From Candidatus Omnitrophota bacterium (GTDB taxonomy: Bacteria > Omnitrophota > Gorgyraeia > B26-G9): DNA of 10,302 nt. Positions 4,587 through 10,302 of the stretch are shown here, piece by piece. The notes below the pieces were generated by a model. That model was not told the origin of the DNA and did no database searches. It saw only the letters and a list, made by a program, of their open reading frames with translations. Numbering within the stretch: position 1 is the first letter of the stretch; each line of letters begins with the position of its first letter. The stretch lies in the NCBI GenBank assembly GCA_023136735.1, contig JAGLQQ010000184.1, positions 1-10,302 on the forward strand. The letters run 5' to 3'. The translations under genes were made by a program, and so were the position numbers.

Positions 4587-5683
4587 TGATATATCCCTTG
4601 TGCTGCCTTTGGGTTTGCTAGTTTTAAGGCATTCTCCCTCATTTGCTTCAAAACTTTACCATCTCCTTCAAGCATTTTTTCAACCTGTTCAGTTACCTCA
4701 TCAACATCATTAAGTCTAATTCCTATATTTGAGTTCTCGATTATCTGGGCATTTCTCATCTCCTGCCCAGGAATCGGGCGAATAATAAGCATGGGCAACC
4801 CTTTTACCAGAGACTCAGACACAGTGAGTCCTCCAGATTTTGATATTATAATATCAGAGGCTTCCATACACTCCTCCATATTATTTACATATCCGAAAGC
4901 TTTAATTTTCTTTTTAAAATTATTCTCTTTGAAATAATCAAGCAACTGATCATTCTTTCCGCATATTACAAGCATTTGCAGTTCAGATGAGATATCGTCT
5001 AAGCGCTCAGCTATTTTTTTAATCGGACCTACGCCAAAACCTCCACTAGTAATTAAAACTGTAAATTTACCATCATCAAGGCCTAGCTTAAAACGCATTT
5101 GCTTTTTTGATATTTCCTTAGAAAATTTCGCTTCAACAGGTATGCCGGTGACTAAAATCTTTTCCTCTGGCACTCCCTTTTCAATAAGCTCGATTTTTGT
5201 CATTTCACTGGCGACAAAGTAATGGTCAGTTCCCTCATTGATCCAGAACTGATGTACTCCGAAATCAGTCACGCCGCAAAGCACAAGCCCCTTGAACCTG
5301 CCTTTACGCTTTAAATGCGACACCAATTCCGCTGAAAGAAAATGCTCACAGAGTACAGCGTCCGGTGCTTCATCTAATACATATTTGATCAGCCTCCTAG
5401 ACTGCAAGGCATTGAAAAAATGCCGAATTGAATTTATAAGCGGTTTAAGCGATTGAGAGTTAAGCAGATGAAATATACTCCCCCAAAGAAACGGAGCATA
5501 TCTTACTAAATATATATATACAGCAGGATAAGCCTTTTTAAAGAAACTATTTGTATAGTCAAGCGCGTCAATTTTTTCTATTACATCAAACTCACTGCCA
5601 TGAGCCAGAAATGCCTGATGCAGAGCAAGTGCTGCTTTAAGATGACCGGCCCCCGCGGTTGCGTGGACAATAAATATCTTCAA
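4553..5683 (-). CDS. GT28 family glycosyltransferase, MGDG-synthase/UgtP-like
   Basis: Membrane-associated glycosyltransferase that probably moves a sugar from UDP-sugar to diacylglycerol or a similar lipid, giving a glycolipid. The 376 residues show the two-domain GT-B layout. The N-terminal MGDG-synthase domain begins MKIFIVHATAGAGHLKAALA, with the GAGH loop at 11-14 and an aromatic-rich segment at about 52-75. The C-terminal glycosyltransferase-28 domain has the glycine-rich turn TSGGFGVG (212-219), the sugar-nucleotide-binding SKSGGLTVSES (281-291) and PGQE (305-308). MurG shares the C-domain, but it lacks this N-domain and MurG's typical GGTGGH start is absent, so MurG is unlikely. The acceptor and the sugar cannot be read from sequence. 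Translation starts at TTG (5683) with AAGGGG 7 nt upstream. The gene follows the DUF502 gene by 53 nt and overlaps the UDG gene by 34 nt. Confidence 0.88.
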   Translation of the reverse strand: MKIFIVHATAGAGHLKAALALHQAFLAHGSEFDVIEKIDALDYTNSFFKKAYPAVYIYLVRYAPFLWGSIFHLLNSQSLKPLINSIRHFFNALQSRRLIKYVLDEAPDAVLCEHFLSAELVSHLKRKGRFKGLVLCGVTDFGVHQFWINEGTDHYFVASEMTKIELIEKGVPEEKILVTGIPVEAKFSKEISKKQMRFKLGLDDGKFTVLITSGGFGVGPIKKIAERLDDISSELQMLVICGKNDQLLDYFKENNFKKKIKAFGYVNNMEECMEASDIIISKSGGLTVSESLVKGLPMLIIRPIPGQEMRNAQIIENSNIGIRLNDVDEVTEQVEKMLEGDGKVLKQMRENALKLANPKAAQGIYQWVKEKLSKSS

Positions 5684-5736
5684 GATATCACCCCTTCTGT
5701 TTTACGATAAACTCCCAGAATTCATATGTTTTAAAA

Positions 5737-6384
5737 CTAGATTCGTTTATTTTTTCTTAGATTAAGTTTCTGGGCAAGGAGATCTTTGGGCATAAGCACT
5801 CCGCCTGAAATGATAATCTTAAAGGCATCCTCAATACTTATATCCAATACTGTAACATCTCTTTTGGGCACAATAACAAAAAAGCCAGTTATGGGATTAG
5901 GTGCGGAAGAAATGTAAACACAAACCGTGTCAAGATCTGCTCCCGCAACGCTTTCTGACTTAAATTCATTAGTAATAAACCCTAATGTAAAGATATCTTT
6001 CCTGGGATATTCAAATAAAATAACTTTTTTAAAATGAACTTTGTCTTCTGAAAAAAGAAAACCAACAAGCTGCTTTATGGAAGGGTAAATTTGATAAACA
6101 AATGGAATCCGCAAGAAAAGACGTTCAAAAAACGGCATTATCTTTTTTACAAAAACATTGGTAGCTAAAATTCCTGTAAAAAAAATAATGATTATTATGG
6201 CAACTAACCCTAGCCCAAAGAATGATCTTCCATATGTAGTTTCAATATATGGCCTGATAAACCTACCCAACAGATTATCAAGAAATACTACAGTGAGAGA
6301 AAAAATTTTAATTGTGATAAACAGAGGCAAAAGAACAACAATACCAGCTATTAAGTATCTACGAACTTTAGTTTTAAACTTCAT
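5737..6384 (-). CDS. DUF502 family inner-membrane protein
   Basis: A 215-residue membrane protein of the DUF502/COG2928 family; the molecular function is not established. Two membrane helices are evident, at about residues 9-34 (YLIAGIVVLLPLFITIKIF) and 56-76 (FGLGLVAIIIIIFFTGILA). They are followed by a soluble domain with the family's hallmarks: IPFVYQIYPSIKQL (93-106), APNPITGFFVIVPK (161-174, usually T-P-N-P-T-S-G-F in relatives) and a late SGGVLMP (193-199). The length is usual for the family. The ATG at 6384 is 4 nt beyond the rnfA stop, and its ribosome-binding site (AGGATGAG) overlaps that stop, so translation is probably coupled to rnfA. Plant homologues are linked to stress responses, which does not help assign a bacterial role. 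The position between rnfA and a lipid glycosyltransferase suggests an envelope function, which is inference only. Confidence 0.9.
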   Translation of the reverse strand: MKFKTKVRRYLIAGIVVLLPLFITIKIFSLTVVFLDNLLGRFIRPYIETTYGRSFFGLGLVAIIIIIFFTGILATNVFVKKIMPFFERLFLRIPFVYQIYPSIKQLVGFLFSEDKVHFKKVILFEYPRKDIFTLGFITNEFKSESVAGADLDTVCVYISSAPNPITGFFVIVPKRDVTVLDISIEDAFKIIISGGVLMPKDLLAQKLNLRKNKRI

Positions 6385-6388
6385 ATAC

Positions 6389-6982
6389 TCATCCTATAGT
6401 CAATCCGCTAAAACCAAGAAATGCAAGCGACATCAAGCCTGCAATAATAAAAGCCAATGGCGCTCCCTTTAAAGGTCCCGGAATCTTTGCCATTTCTAGT
6501 TTCTCTCTAATGCTGGTCATTAATACAAGCGCCATAGCAAATCCAACTCCGGCGCTAAATCCCTGGATAACGCTTTCAATAAAATTCAGCTCAGCCTGCA
6601 CATTCAAAAGAGTAACGAAAAGCACCACACAATTACATGTAATAAGCGGCAGGTATATACCCAGTGCTTTATATAATATCGGATTGAATTTACGCACGAA
6701 AATTTCGACAAGCTGAACAAAACAAGCAATAATTAAAATGAACGATATTATATTAAGATATTCCAAGCCAAAAGGTACTAAGACAAAATGATAAACAGGC
6801 CATGTTATTATTGATGACATTGTAACCACAAATGTCATTGAAATCCCCATGCCCACGGACACATCAAGCTTTTTAGATATTCCGATGAACGGACATAATC
6901 CCAAGAAACGAGACAGCACAAAATTATTTATAAAAATCGCTGAAACCACAATACCGAATATTTTTAAAAAATTAATTTCCAC
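6389..6982 (-). CDS. rnfA: Electron transport complex subunit RnfA (RsxA)
   Basis: Integral membrane subunit of the Rnf complex, which couples electron flow between ferredoxin and NAD+ to Na+ or H+ movement across the inner membrane. The 197 residues form about six helices. Family hallmarks are NNFVLSRFLGLCPFIGISKK (20-39) and TCNCVVLFVTLLN (115-127). Cys30 and Cys118 are the positions that, together with the paired RnfE cysteines, hold an intramembrane iron-sulfur centre in structurally known Rnf/Nqr complexes. The related NqrE is less likely given the NNFVLSRFLG...G(V/I)SKKLD wording, although NqrE is a close homologue. It starts with GTG at 6982, with AAAGGA 7 nt upstream. It follows rnfE by 14 nt and precedes the DUF502 gene by 4 nt. 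In typical Rnf operons rnfB follows; here it does not. Confidence 0.92.
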   Translation of the reverse strand: MEINFLKIFGIVVSAIFINNFVLSRFLGLCPFIGISKKLDVSVGMGISMTFVVTMSSIITWPVYHFVLVPFGLEYLNIISFILIIACFVQLVEIFVRKFNPILYKALGIYLPLITCNCVVLFVTLLNVQAELNFIESVIQGFSAGVGFAMALVLMTSIREKLEMAKIPGPLKGAPLAFIIAGLMSLAFLGFSGLTIG

Positions 6983-6996
6983 GCTGTATCCTTTTG

Positions 6997-7638
6997 CTAT
7001 TTCTTCTCGCGTACAATCCCGAGTTTAACTTTTGCCTTATCCGCGTTTATATAATTCATAACCGCCATAATAACACCTATTGTCAAAAAGGCTCCGGGCG
7101 GCAGTATCATTACAAGCATGGGGTTAAATGCCGCACCGAATAAGGGGAATCCGAATAATGTCCCACCTCCCAATATTTCACGTATCGCCCCGATACCTCC
7201 AGCGGCAAGCGTAAATCCTATACCCATACCAAGCGCATCCGCCACAGCCATGCTCAGAGTATTCTTACTGGCAAACGCCTCTGCTCGACCAAGTATAATG
7301 CAGTTTACGACCATAATATCCACAAACAGCCCCAGTTCCGCGTAAATCAAAGGCAGATAGGCCTGTAAAACTAATTTTGCGATTGTAACAAAAGTAGCGA
7401 TCACCAGGATATAACATGGGATCCGCACTTCCTGCGGCACAAAATCCTTGATAAGAGACACAATAGAATTTGAGCCCAGAAGCACAAAGGTAGCGGCGAT
7501 ACCGATAGCGATGCCGTTTTTCGCGGTCACTGTAACCGCAAGAGTCGGACACAATCCAAGCATCAGCCTAAACACCGGATTCTCAAAGCAAATCCCGCTC
7601 ATCATGCAATCTTTAAGACAGGCAAGATTTTTGTTCAT
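6997..7638 (-). CDS. rnfE: Electron transport complex subunit RnfE (RsxE)
   Basis: Integral membrane partner of RnfA in the Rnf complex. It encodes 213 residues from the ATG at 7638, preceded by AAAGGA 7 nt upstream. A start 30 nt further up would run into the end of secDF and lacks a better site. Hallmarks are NPVFRLMLGLCPTLAVTVTA (20-39), the stretch IPCYILVIATFVTIAKLVLQ (73-92), NCIILGRAEAFASKN (112-126) and ALGMGIGFTLAAGGIGAIRE (135-154). Cys30 and Cys113 are the conserved inverted-repeat cysteines expected to share a cluster with Cys30/Cys118 of RnfA. About six membrane helices are visible. NqrD is the alternative; the GRAEAFASKN wording is that of RnfE. It lies 10 nt downstream of secDF, where rnfG would normally be found in an Rnf operon. 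Confidence 0.92.
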   Translation of the reverse strand: MNKNLACLKDCMMSGICFENPVFRLMLGLCPTLAVTVTAKNGIAIGIAATFVLLGSNSIVSLIKDFVPQEVRIPCYILVIATFVTIAKLVLQAYLPLIYAELGLFVDIMVVNCIILGRAEAFASKNTLSMAVADALGMGIGFTLAAGGIGAIREILGGGTLFGFPLFGAAFNPMLVMILPPGAFLTIGVIMAVMNYINADKAKVKLGIVREKK

Positions 7639-7648
7639 AAATATCCTT

Positions 7649-9823
7649 TTACTTTTTCTCCCAGGCATAAATTAGCGGACTGGCGATAAAAACAGTTGAA
7701 TAAACACCGCTGAAAAAGCCGATGATCAAGACAAAAGCAAAATTGTGCAGTACCCTTCCGCCTAAGAGATATATGGCGAAAACAATACACAGAGTTGTAA
7801 CCGATGTCCAAACAGTACGACCCAAGGTCTGATTGATAGAAATATTAATTACGTCTCTAAACGTTGTTTTGCGCATTAAGCGCAGGTTTTCCCTGATTCG
7901 GTCATAAGTAACAATCGTATCGTTAATAGAATAACCTGCAACAGTCATAAACGCAGTAACGATTAAAAGATCAATCGGCCTATTAGTAATCGCGCAAAAG
8001 GCAATAGCCACAAGAACATCATGAAATACAGAAGCAACACCGGCTATCCCATAAGCAAAGTCTCTAAACCTTATCCAAATATATATACATATACATAACA
8101 ATGCCAGAGCAAAAGCATTTGCCGCATTCTTCTTGAGCAGTCTTCCCACAACAGGACCAACGCTTTCTACACTCAAGACCTCTGCCTTGTTATCAGGAAA
8201 AGCGATAGCAAATTCAGCTATAATCGCGTCCGCCTGATCCTGTATTGTCCTAATTAATACAATTTCAGGCTTCTTTTTATCCTGTTGGATCAAAGCATCA
8301 TCGAGTCCGATTTCTCCCATTGCCATTCGAAGTCTATCTATCTCTATAGGCCTTTCAAATTGGAATTCCTGCAGAGAGCCGCCCGCAAAATCAATACCGT
8401 AGTTATCCTGTCCCCTTTGTGAGAACAAAAACAGTCCGGATACTATTAGAATAAGCGAGATTGAATAACAAATCCAACGCACTTTTATAAAATCAATTTT
8501 TGTCTGAGGAATAAGCTGCATCATTTTAAGCGGCAGGTTCTTCCATTTCAGAGTAATCATGTCAATAAGCATCCTGGTTACTACAATCGCTGTAAACATA
8601 CTTGCCATCAAACCGATAATCAAGGTCAGACCAAACCCTCTGATCGGGCCTGAACCCAGCCAAACCAGCAAAATAGCGGCAATTATAGTTGTGACATTGG
8701 AATCTAAAATTGCGGGAAAAGCGCGGCCATATCCATTGTTTATAGCCGTACGTGTGGATTTACCTAGTTTTAATTCCTCACGAATACGCTCATTAATCAA
8801 AACATTCGCATCAACTGCCATACCGATTGTAAGTCCGATACCGGCAATTCCCGGCAATGTTAAGGGGCGTTTCATAATTACAACTACAGCAAACACCAGC
8901 AAAATATTTAATAATAATGCTATATTTGCCAGAATACCTCCCACACCATAATAAGCAGCCATAAATAGTAGCACAGCAAGGCCGCCGTAAAGTGTTGCCT
9001 TAACCCCGCTATTTATGGAGTCCTGTCCAAGCAGCGGTCCAACAGTACGCTCTTCACCAAACGTGATCGGTGCCGGCAATGCACCGGTGCGCAATACAGT
9101 AGAAAGATCCTTTGCGTCATTAGAACTGAAGCTTCCGGTAATTTCCGCGTTACCACCGGAAATACGTTCTCTGATCATAGGAGCCGAATAAACCTCATTA
9201 TCAAGAACTATCGCCAATCTCCTATTTACATTTGCTCCCGTTATATTAGAAAATTTAGTCGCCCCTTTACCGGTAAATTCCAGCTTTACACTCGGGCGCC
9301 CGTACTGATCCCGACCAACAATAGCATTCGCCAAGCTGTCTCCAGTCATTACTGCGGTTGACTCAAGAAGCAGGTCTTTGTCATCTTCATCTTTAGATAA
9401 AATATGACCGGCAGGAACATCACCTTCTAATGCTGCTCTGAGCATCTCATCATCATCATTGACTATCCTGAACTCAAGCTGAGCGGTTTTACCAATAAGA
9501 GCACGGGCTCGTTTTCTATCAGTAACTCCCGGCAGCTGTACGATAATACTATTTGATCCCTGACGAGTTATAGAGGGTTCTTTTACGCCGAATTGATCAA
9601 CTCTTTTTCGGATGATCTCAATTGTTCTGTCCACGATATCAGAGCGGACATCATCTTTAATATTCTTAGGCAGCTTACTCATATCAACATGCAGGGTAAG
9701 GAAAACTCCTCCCTGCAAATCAAGGCCAAGCTTAATTTTATTCTGAAGCGGATAAATAACCCAGACGCAAAAAACAACTAACGCGCTTATTAACAAAAAT
9801 TTAACTTTTAAATTCTTCGGCAT
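7649..9823 (-). CDS. secDF: Protein translocase SecDF, fused SecD-SecF
   Basis: Inner-membrane RND-type accessory of the SecYEG translocon that uses ion-motive force to pull exported proteins out on the periplasmic side. SecD and SecF are one 724-residue chain. SecD half: TM1 (9-25), GLDLQGG (33-39), a periplasmic P1 domain (about 45-260) with VQLPGV and TGALPAPI, then five helices with GMAVDANVLINERI (334-347), whose Asp338 fits the conserved ion-relay aspartate. SecF half: TM (449-467), GIDFAGG (476-482), a small periplasmic P4 domain with ESVGP (553-557), then helices with GYSINDTIVTYDRIRE (630-645), including Asp635. Twelve membrane helices are expected. AGGAGG lies 6 nt before the ATG at 9823. 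It follows yajC after a 185-base gap containing a hairpin and is followed by rnfE after 10 nt. Fused SecDF is usual in several phyla, for example Bacillus and Thermus, so the fusion itself is not odd. Confidence 0.97.
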   Translation of the reverse strand: MPKNLKVKFLLISALVVFCVWVIYPLQNKIKLGLDLQGGVFLTLHVDMSKLPKNIKDDVRSDIVDRTIEIIRKRVDQFGVKEPSITRQGSNSIIVQLPGVTDRKRARALIGKTAQLEFRIVNDDDEMLRAALEGDVPAGHILSKDEDDKDLLLESTAVMTGDSLANAIVGRDQYGRPSVKLEFTGKGATKFSNITGANVNRRLAIVLDNEVYSAPMIRERISGGNAEITGSFSSNDAKDLSTVLRTGALPAPITFGEERTVGPLLGQDSINSGVKATLYGGLAVLLFMAAYYGVGGILANIALLLNILLVFAVVVIMKRPLTLPGIAGIGLTIGMAVDANVLINERIREELKLGKSTRTAINNGYGRAFPAILDSNVTTIIAAILLVWLGSGPIRGFGLTLIIGLMASMFTAIVVTRMLIDMITLKWKNLPLKMMQLIPQTKIDFIKVRWICYSISLILIVSGLFLFSQRGQDNYGIDFAGGSLQEFQFERPIEIDRLRMAMGEIGLDDALIQQDKKKPEIVLIRTIQDQADAIIAEFAIAFPDNKAEVLSVESVGPVVGRLLKKNAANAFALALLCICIYIWIRFRDFAYGIAGVASVFHDVLVAIAFCAITNRPIDLLIVTAFMTVAGYSINDTIVTYDRIRENLRLMRKTTFRDVINISINQTLGRTVWTSVTTLCIVFAIYLLGGRVLHNFAFVLIIGFFSGVYSTVFIASPLIYAWEKK

Positions 9824-10008
9824 GCTCTTCCTCCTACAATATGTTTCCTCGTCAATAACTTCAAGTTTAATACTCGCCTATAAGCTGATTTATACCTGAT
9901 TACCAGATTACTAAAAGTTTACAAAGATTAATTCCAATTTTACATTGCCGTAATCGAGATTTAATCTCTAAGATCAAGACACCCTACGACTTTATCCTTA
10001 GGGATGTC
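9824..10008 (-). other. yajC-secDF intergenic region
   Basis: The longest gap inside the operon (185 bases) holds a stem-loop at the end of yajC, a small GAGAT/ATCTC inverted repeat near 9955-9967, and an imperfect tandem (GTAATCTG, GTAATCAG on minus) near 9895-9910. No tRNA or small open frame is convincing. A TTGAAG-17-TATTGT pair near the secDF start looks promoter-like but would start transcription inside the ribosome-binding site, so it was not called. Confidence 0.4.
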
Positions 10009-10010
10009 TT
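9976..10010 (-). other. Stem-loop overlapping the end of yajC
   Basis: AAGACACCCTA (9976-9986) and TAGGGATGTCTT (9999-10010) pair over 11 bp with one bulged base and a 12-nt loop. Two bases of the yajC stop codon (10009-10011) lie in the stem. The sequence after it on minus is GATCTTAGAG, with no U-tract, so it is not an intrinsic terminator. It could protect the yajC message end or mark an RNA-processing point that sets the yajC:secDF ratio; this is inference. Confidence 0.5.
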
Positions 10011-10302
10011 ATGATTGCCTTGATTTATTAATTAAAGTGATCGAACTTTTATCAAACTCGATTTTGACATTATCATCAACTTTCAAAACCACACTTTTAT
10101 CCTTCACATTAACAACAGTAGCATAGATACCGCCTACGGTAATCACCTCATCATTTTTCTTTATCGATTCAATCATAGCCTTCTTTTCCTTTTGCTGCTT
10201 CTGTTGAGGCTTTATAAGGAAAAAATAAAATACCACAAATATGATTAAATACATAGGCAGTAATATCATAAAACTGCCCTGTCCCCCGGCTGATGCGGTG
10301 CC
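10009..10302 (-). CDS. yajC: Preprotein translocase subunit YajC (5' end outside window)
   Basis: Small inner-membrane protein that associates with SecDF and the Sec translocon. The visible 97 residues read in frame to the window edge: a Gly/Ser/Ala-rich head (GTASAGGQGSF), then MILLPMYLIIFVVFYFFLIK, the single membrane helix, followed by the family signature PQQKQQKEKKAMIESIKKND and a small beta-rich tail (VITVGGIYATVVNV, VVLKVDDNVKIEFDKSSI). The internal ATG at 10269 is not the true start. YajC proteins carry exactly such a Gly/Ala-rich segment before the helix, and the frame is open to the edge, so the start lies beyond the window. Its place directly upstream of secDF is the classical arrangement. 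Confidence 0.95.
   Translation of the reverse strand, partial: GTASAGGQGSFMILLPMYLIIFVVFYFFLIKPQQKQQKEKKAMIESIKKNDEVITVGGIYATVVNVKDKSVVLKVDDNVKIEFDKSSITLINKSRQS

Noticed and set aside
7265..7552. 95-codon frame on minus inside rnfE
   Set aside because: Shadow in another frame of a clear RnfE gene with all family motifs.
6389..7638. NqrE/NqrD instead of RnfA/RnfE
   Set aside because: Close homologues, but the wording of the cysteine loops (SRFLGLCPFIGISKK, NCIILGRAEAFASKN) fits Rnf better, and no nqr partner genes are present.
8559..8951. 130-codon plus-strand frame inside secDF
   Set aside because: Antisense shadow of the SecD membrane region; composition is a mirror of the hydrophobic gene.
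1..10302. tRNA, rRNA, riboswitch or dif site
   Set aside because: No cloverleaf, rRNA-like conserved stretch, known riboswitch core or dif-like 28-mer was found by eye in the gaps.

Overview
The window is a stretch of bacterial chromosome with every convincing gene on the minus strand, so transcription runs from the right edge to the left. It has two parts: a compact housekeeping operon (about 3000-10302) and an AT-rich accessory zone of mobile-element debris (1-3000). A fused SecDF, an Rnf-type ion-pumping electron-transfer pair and a Gram-negative-style gene set suggest an anaerobic bacterium. The low-complexity coiled-coil gene, dispersed repeats and gene order recall uncultivated lineages such as Omnitrophota. 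That placement is an impression only; no marker gene in the window proves it.

Housekeeping operon, in order of transcription: yajC (cut by the right edge), secDF fused into one 724-residue protein, rnfE, rnfA, a DUF502 membrane protein, a GT28/MGDG-synthase-like glycosyltransferase, a family 4 uracil-DNA glycosylase and a XerC/D tyrosine recombinase. From secDF to xerD the spacings are 10, 14, 4, 53, -34 and -14 nt, so this looks like one transcript with translational coupling at the end. Its products work mainly in the inner membrane: protein export (YajC, SecDF), ion-motive electron transfer (RnfE, RnfA) and probably glycolipid synthesis. DNA maintenance genes (UDG, XerD) close the unit. 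Only the RnfE-RnfA pair is here; rnfB, C, D and G are not.

Accessory zone: just beyond the xerD stop lies a fossil of an RHS-repeat core. Then come copy 2 of a degenerate, hairpin-rich repeat, a fossil of the C-terminus of a second tyrosine recombinase, a 110-residue coiled-coil gene with its own promoter and a strong ribosome-binding site, and copy 1 of the same repeat. These are followed by a membrane-anchored protein of unknown function whose proper start codon appears to read ATC, and finally by the 5' part of an IS1182-like transposase that runs off the left edge. No RNA gene, CRISPR array or complete recognisable defence system was seen. The most interesting items are the unknown protein with the damaged or non-canonical start, the repeat pair flanked by gene fossils, and the linkage of rnfEA to secDF.
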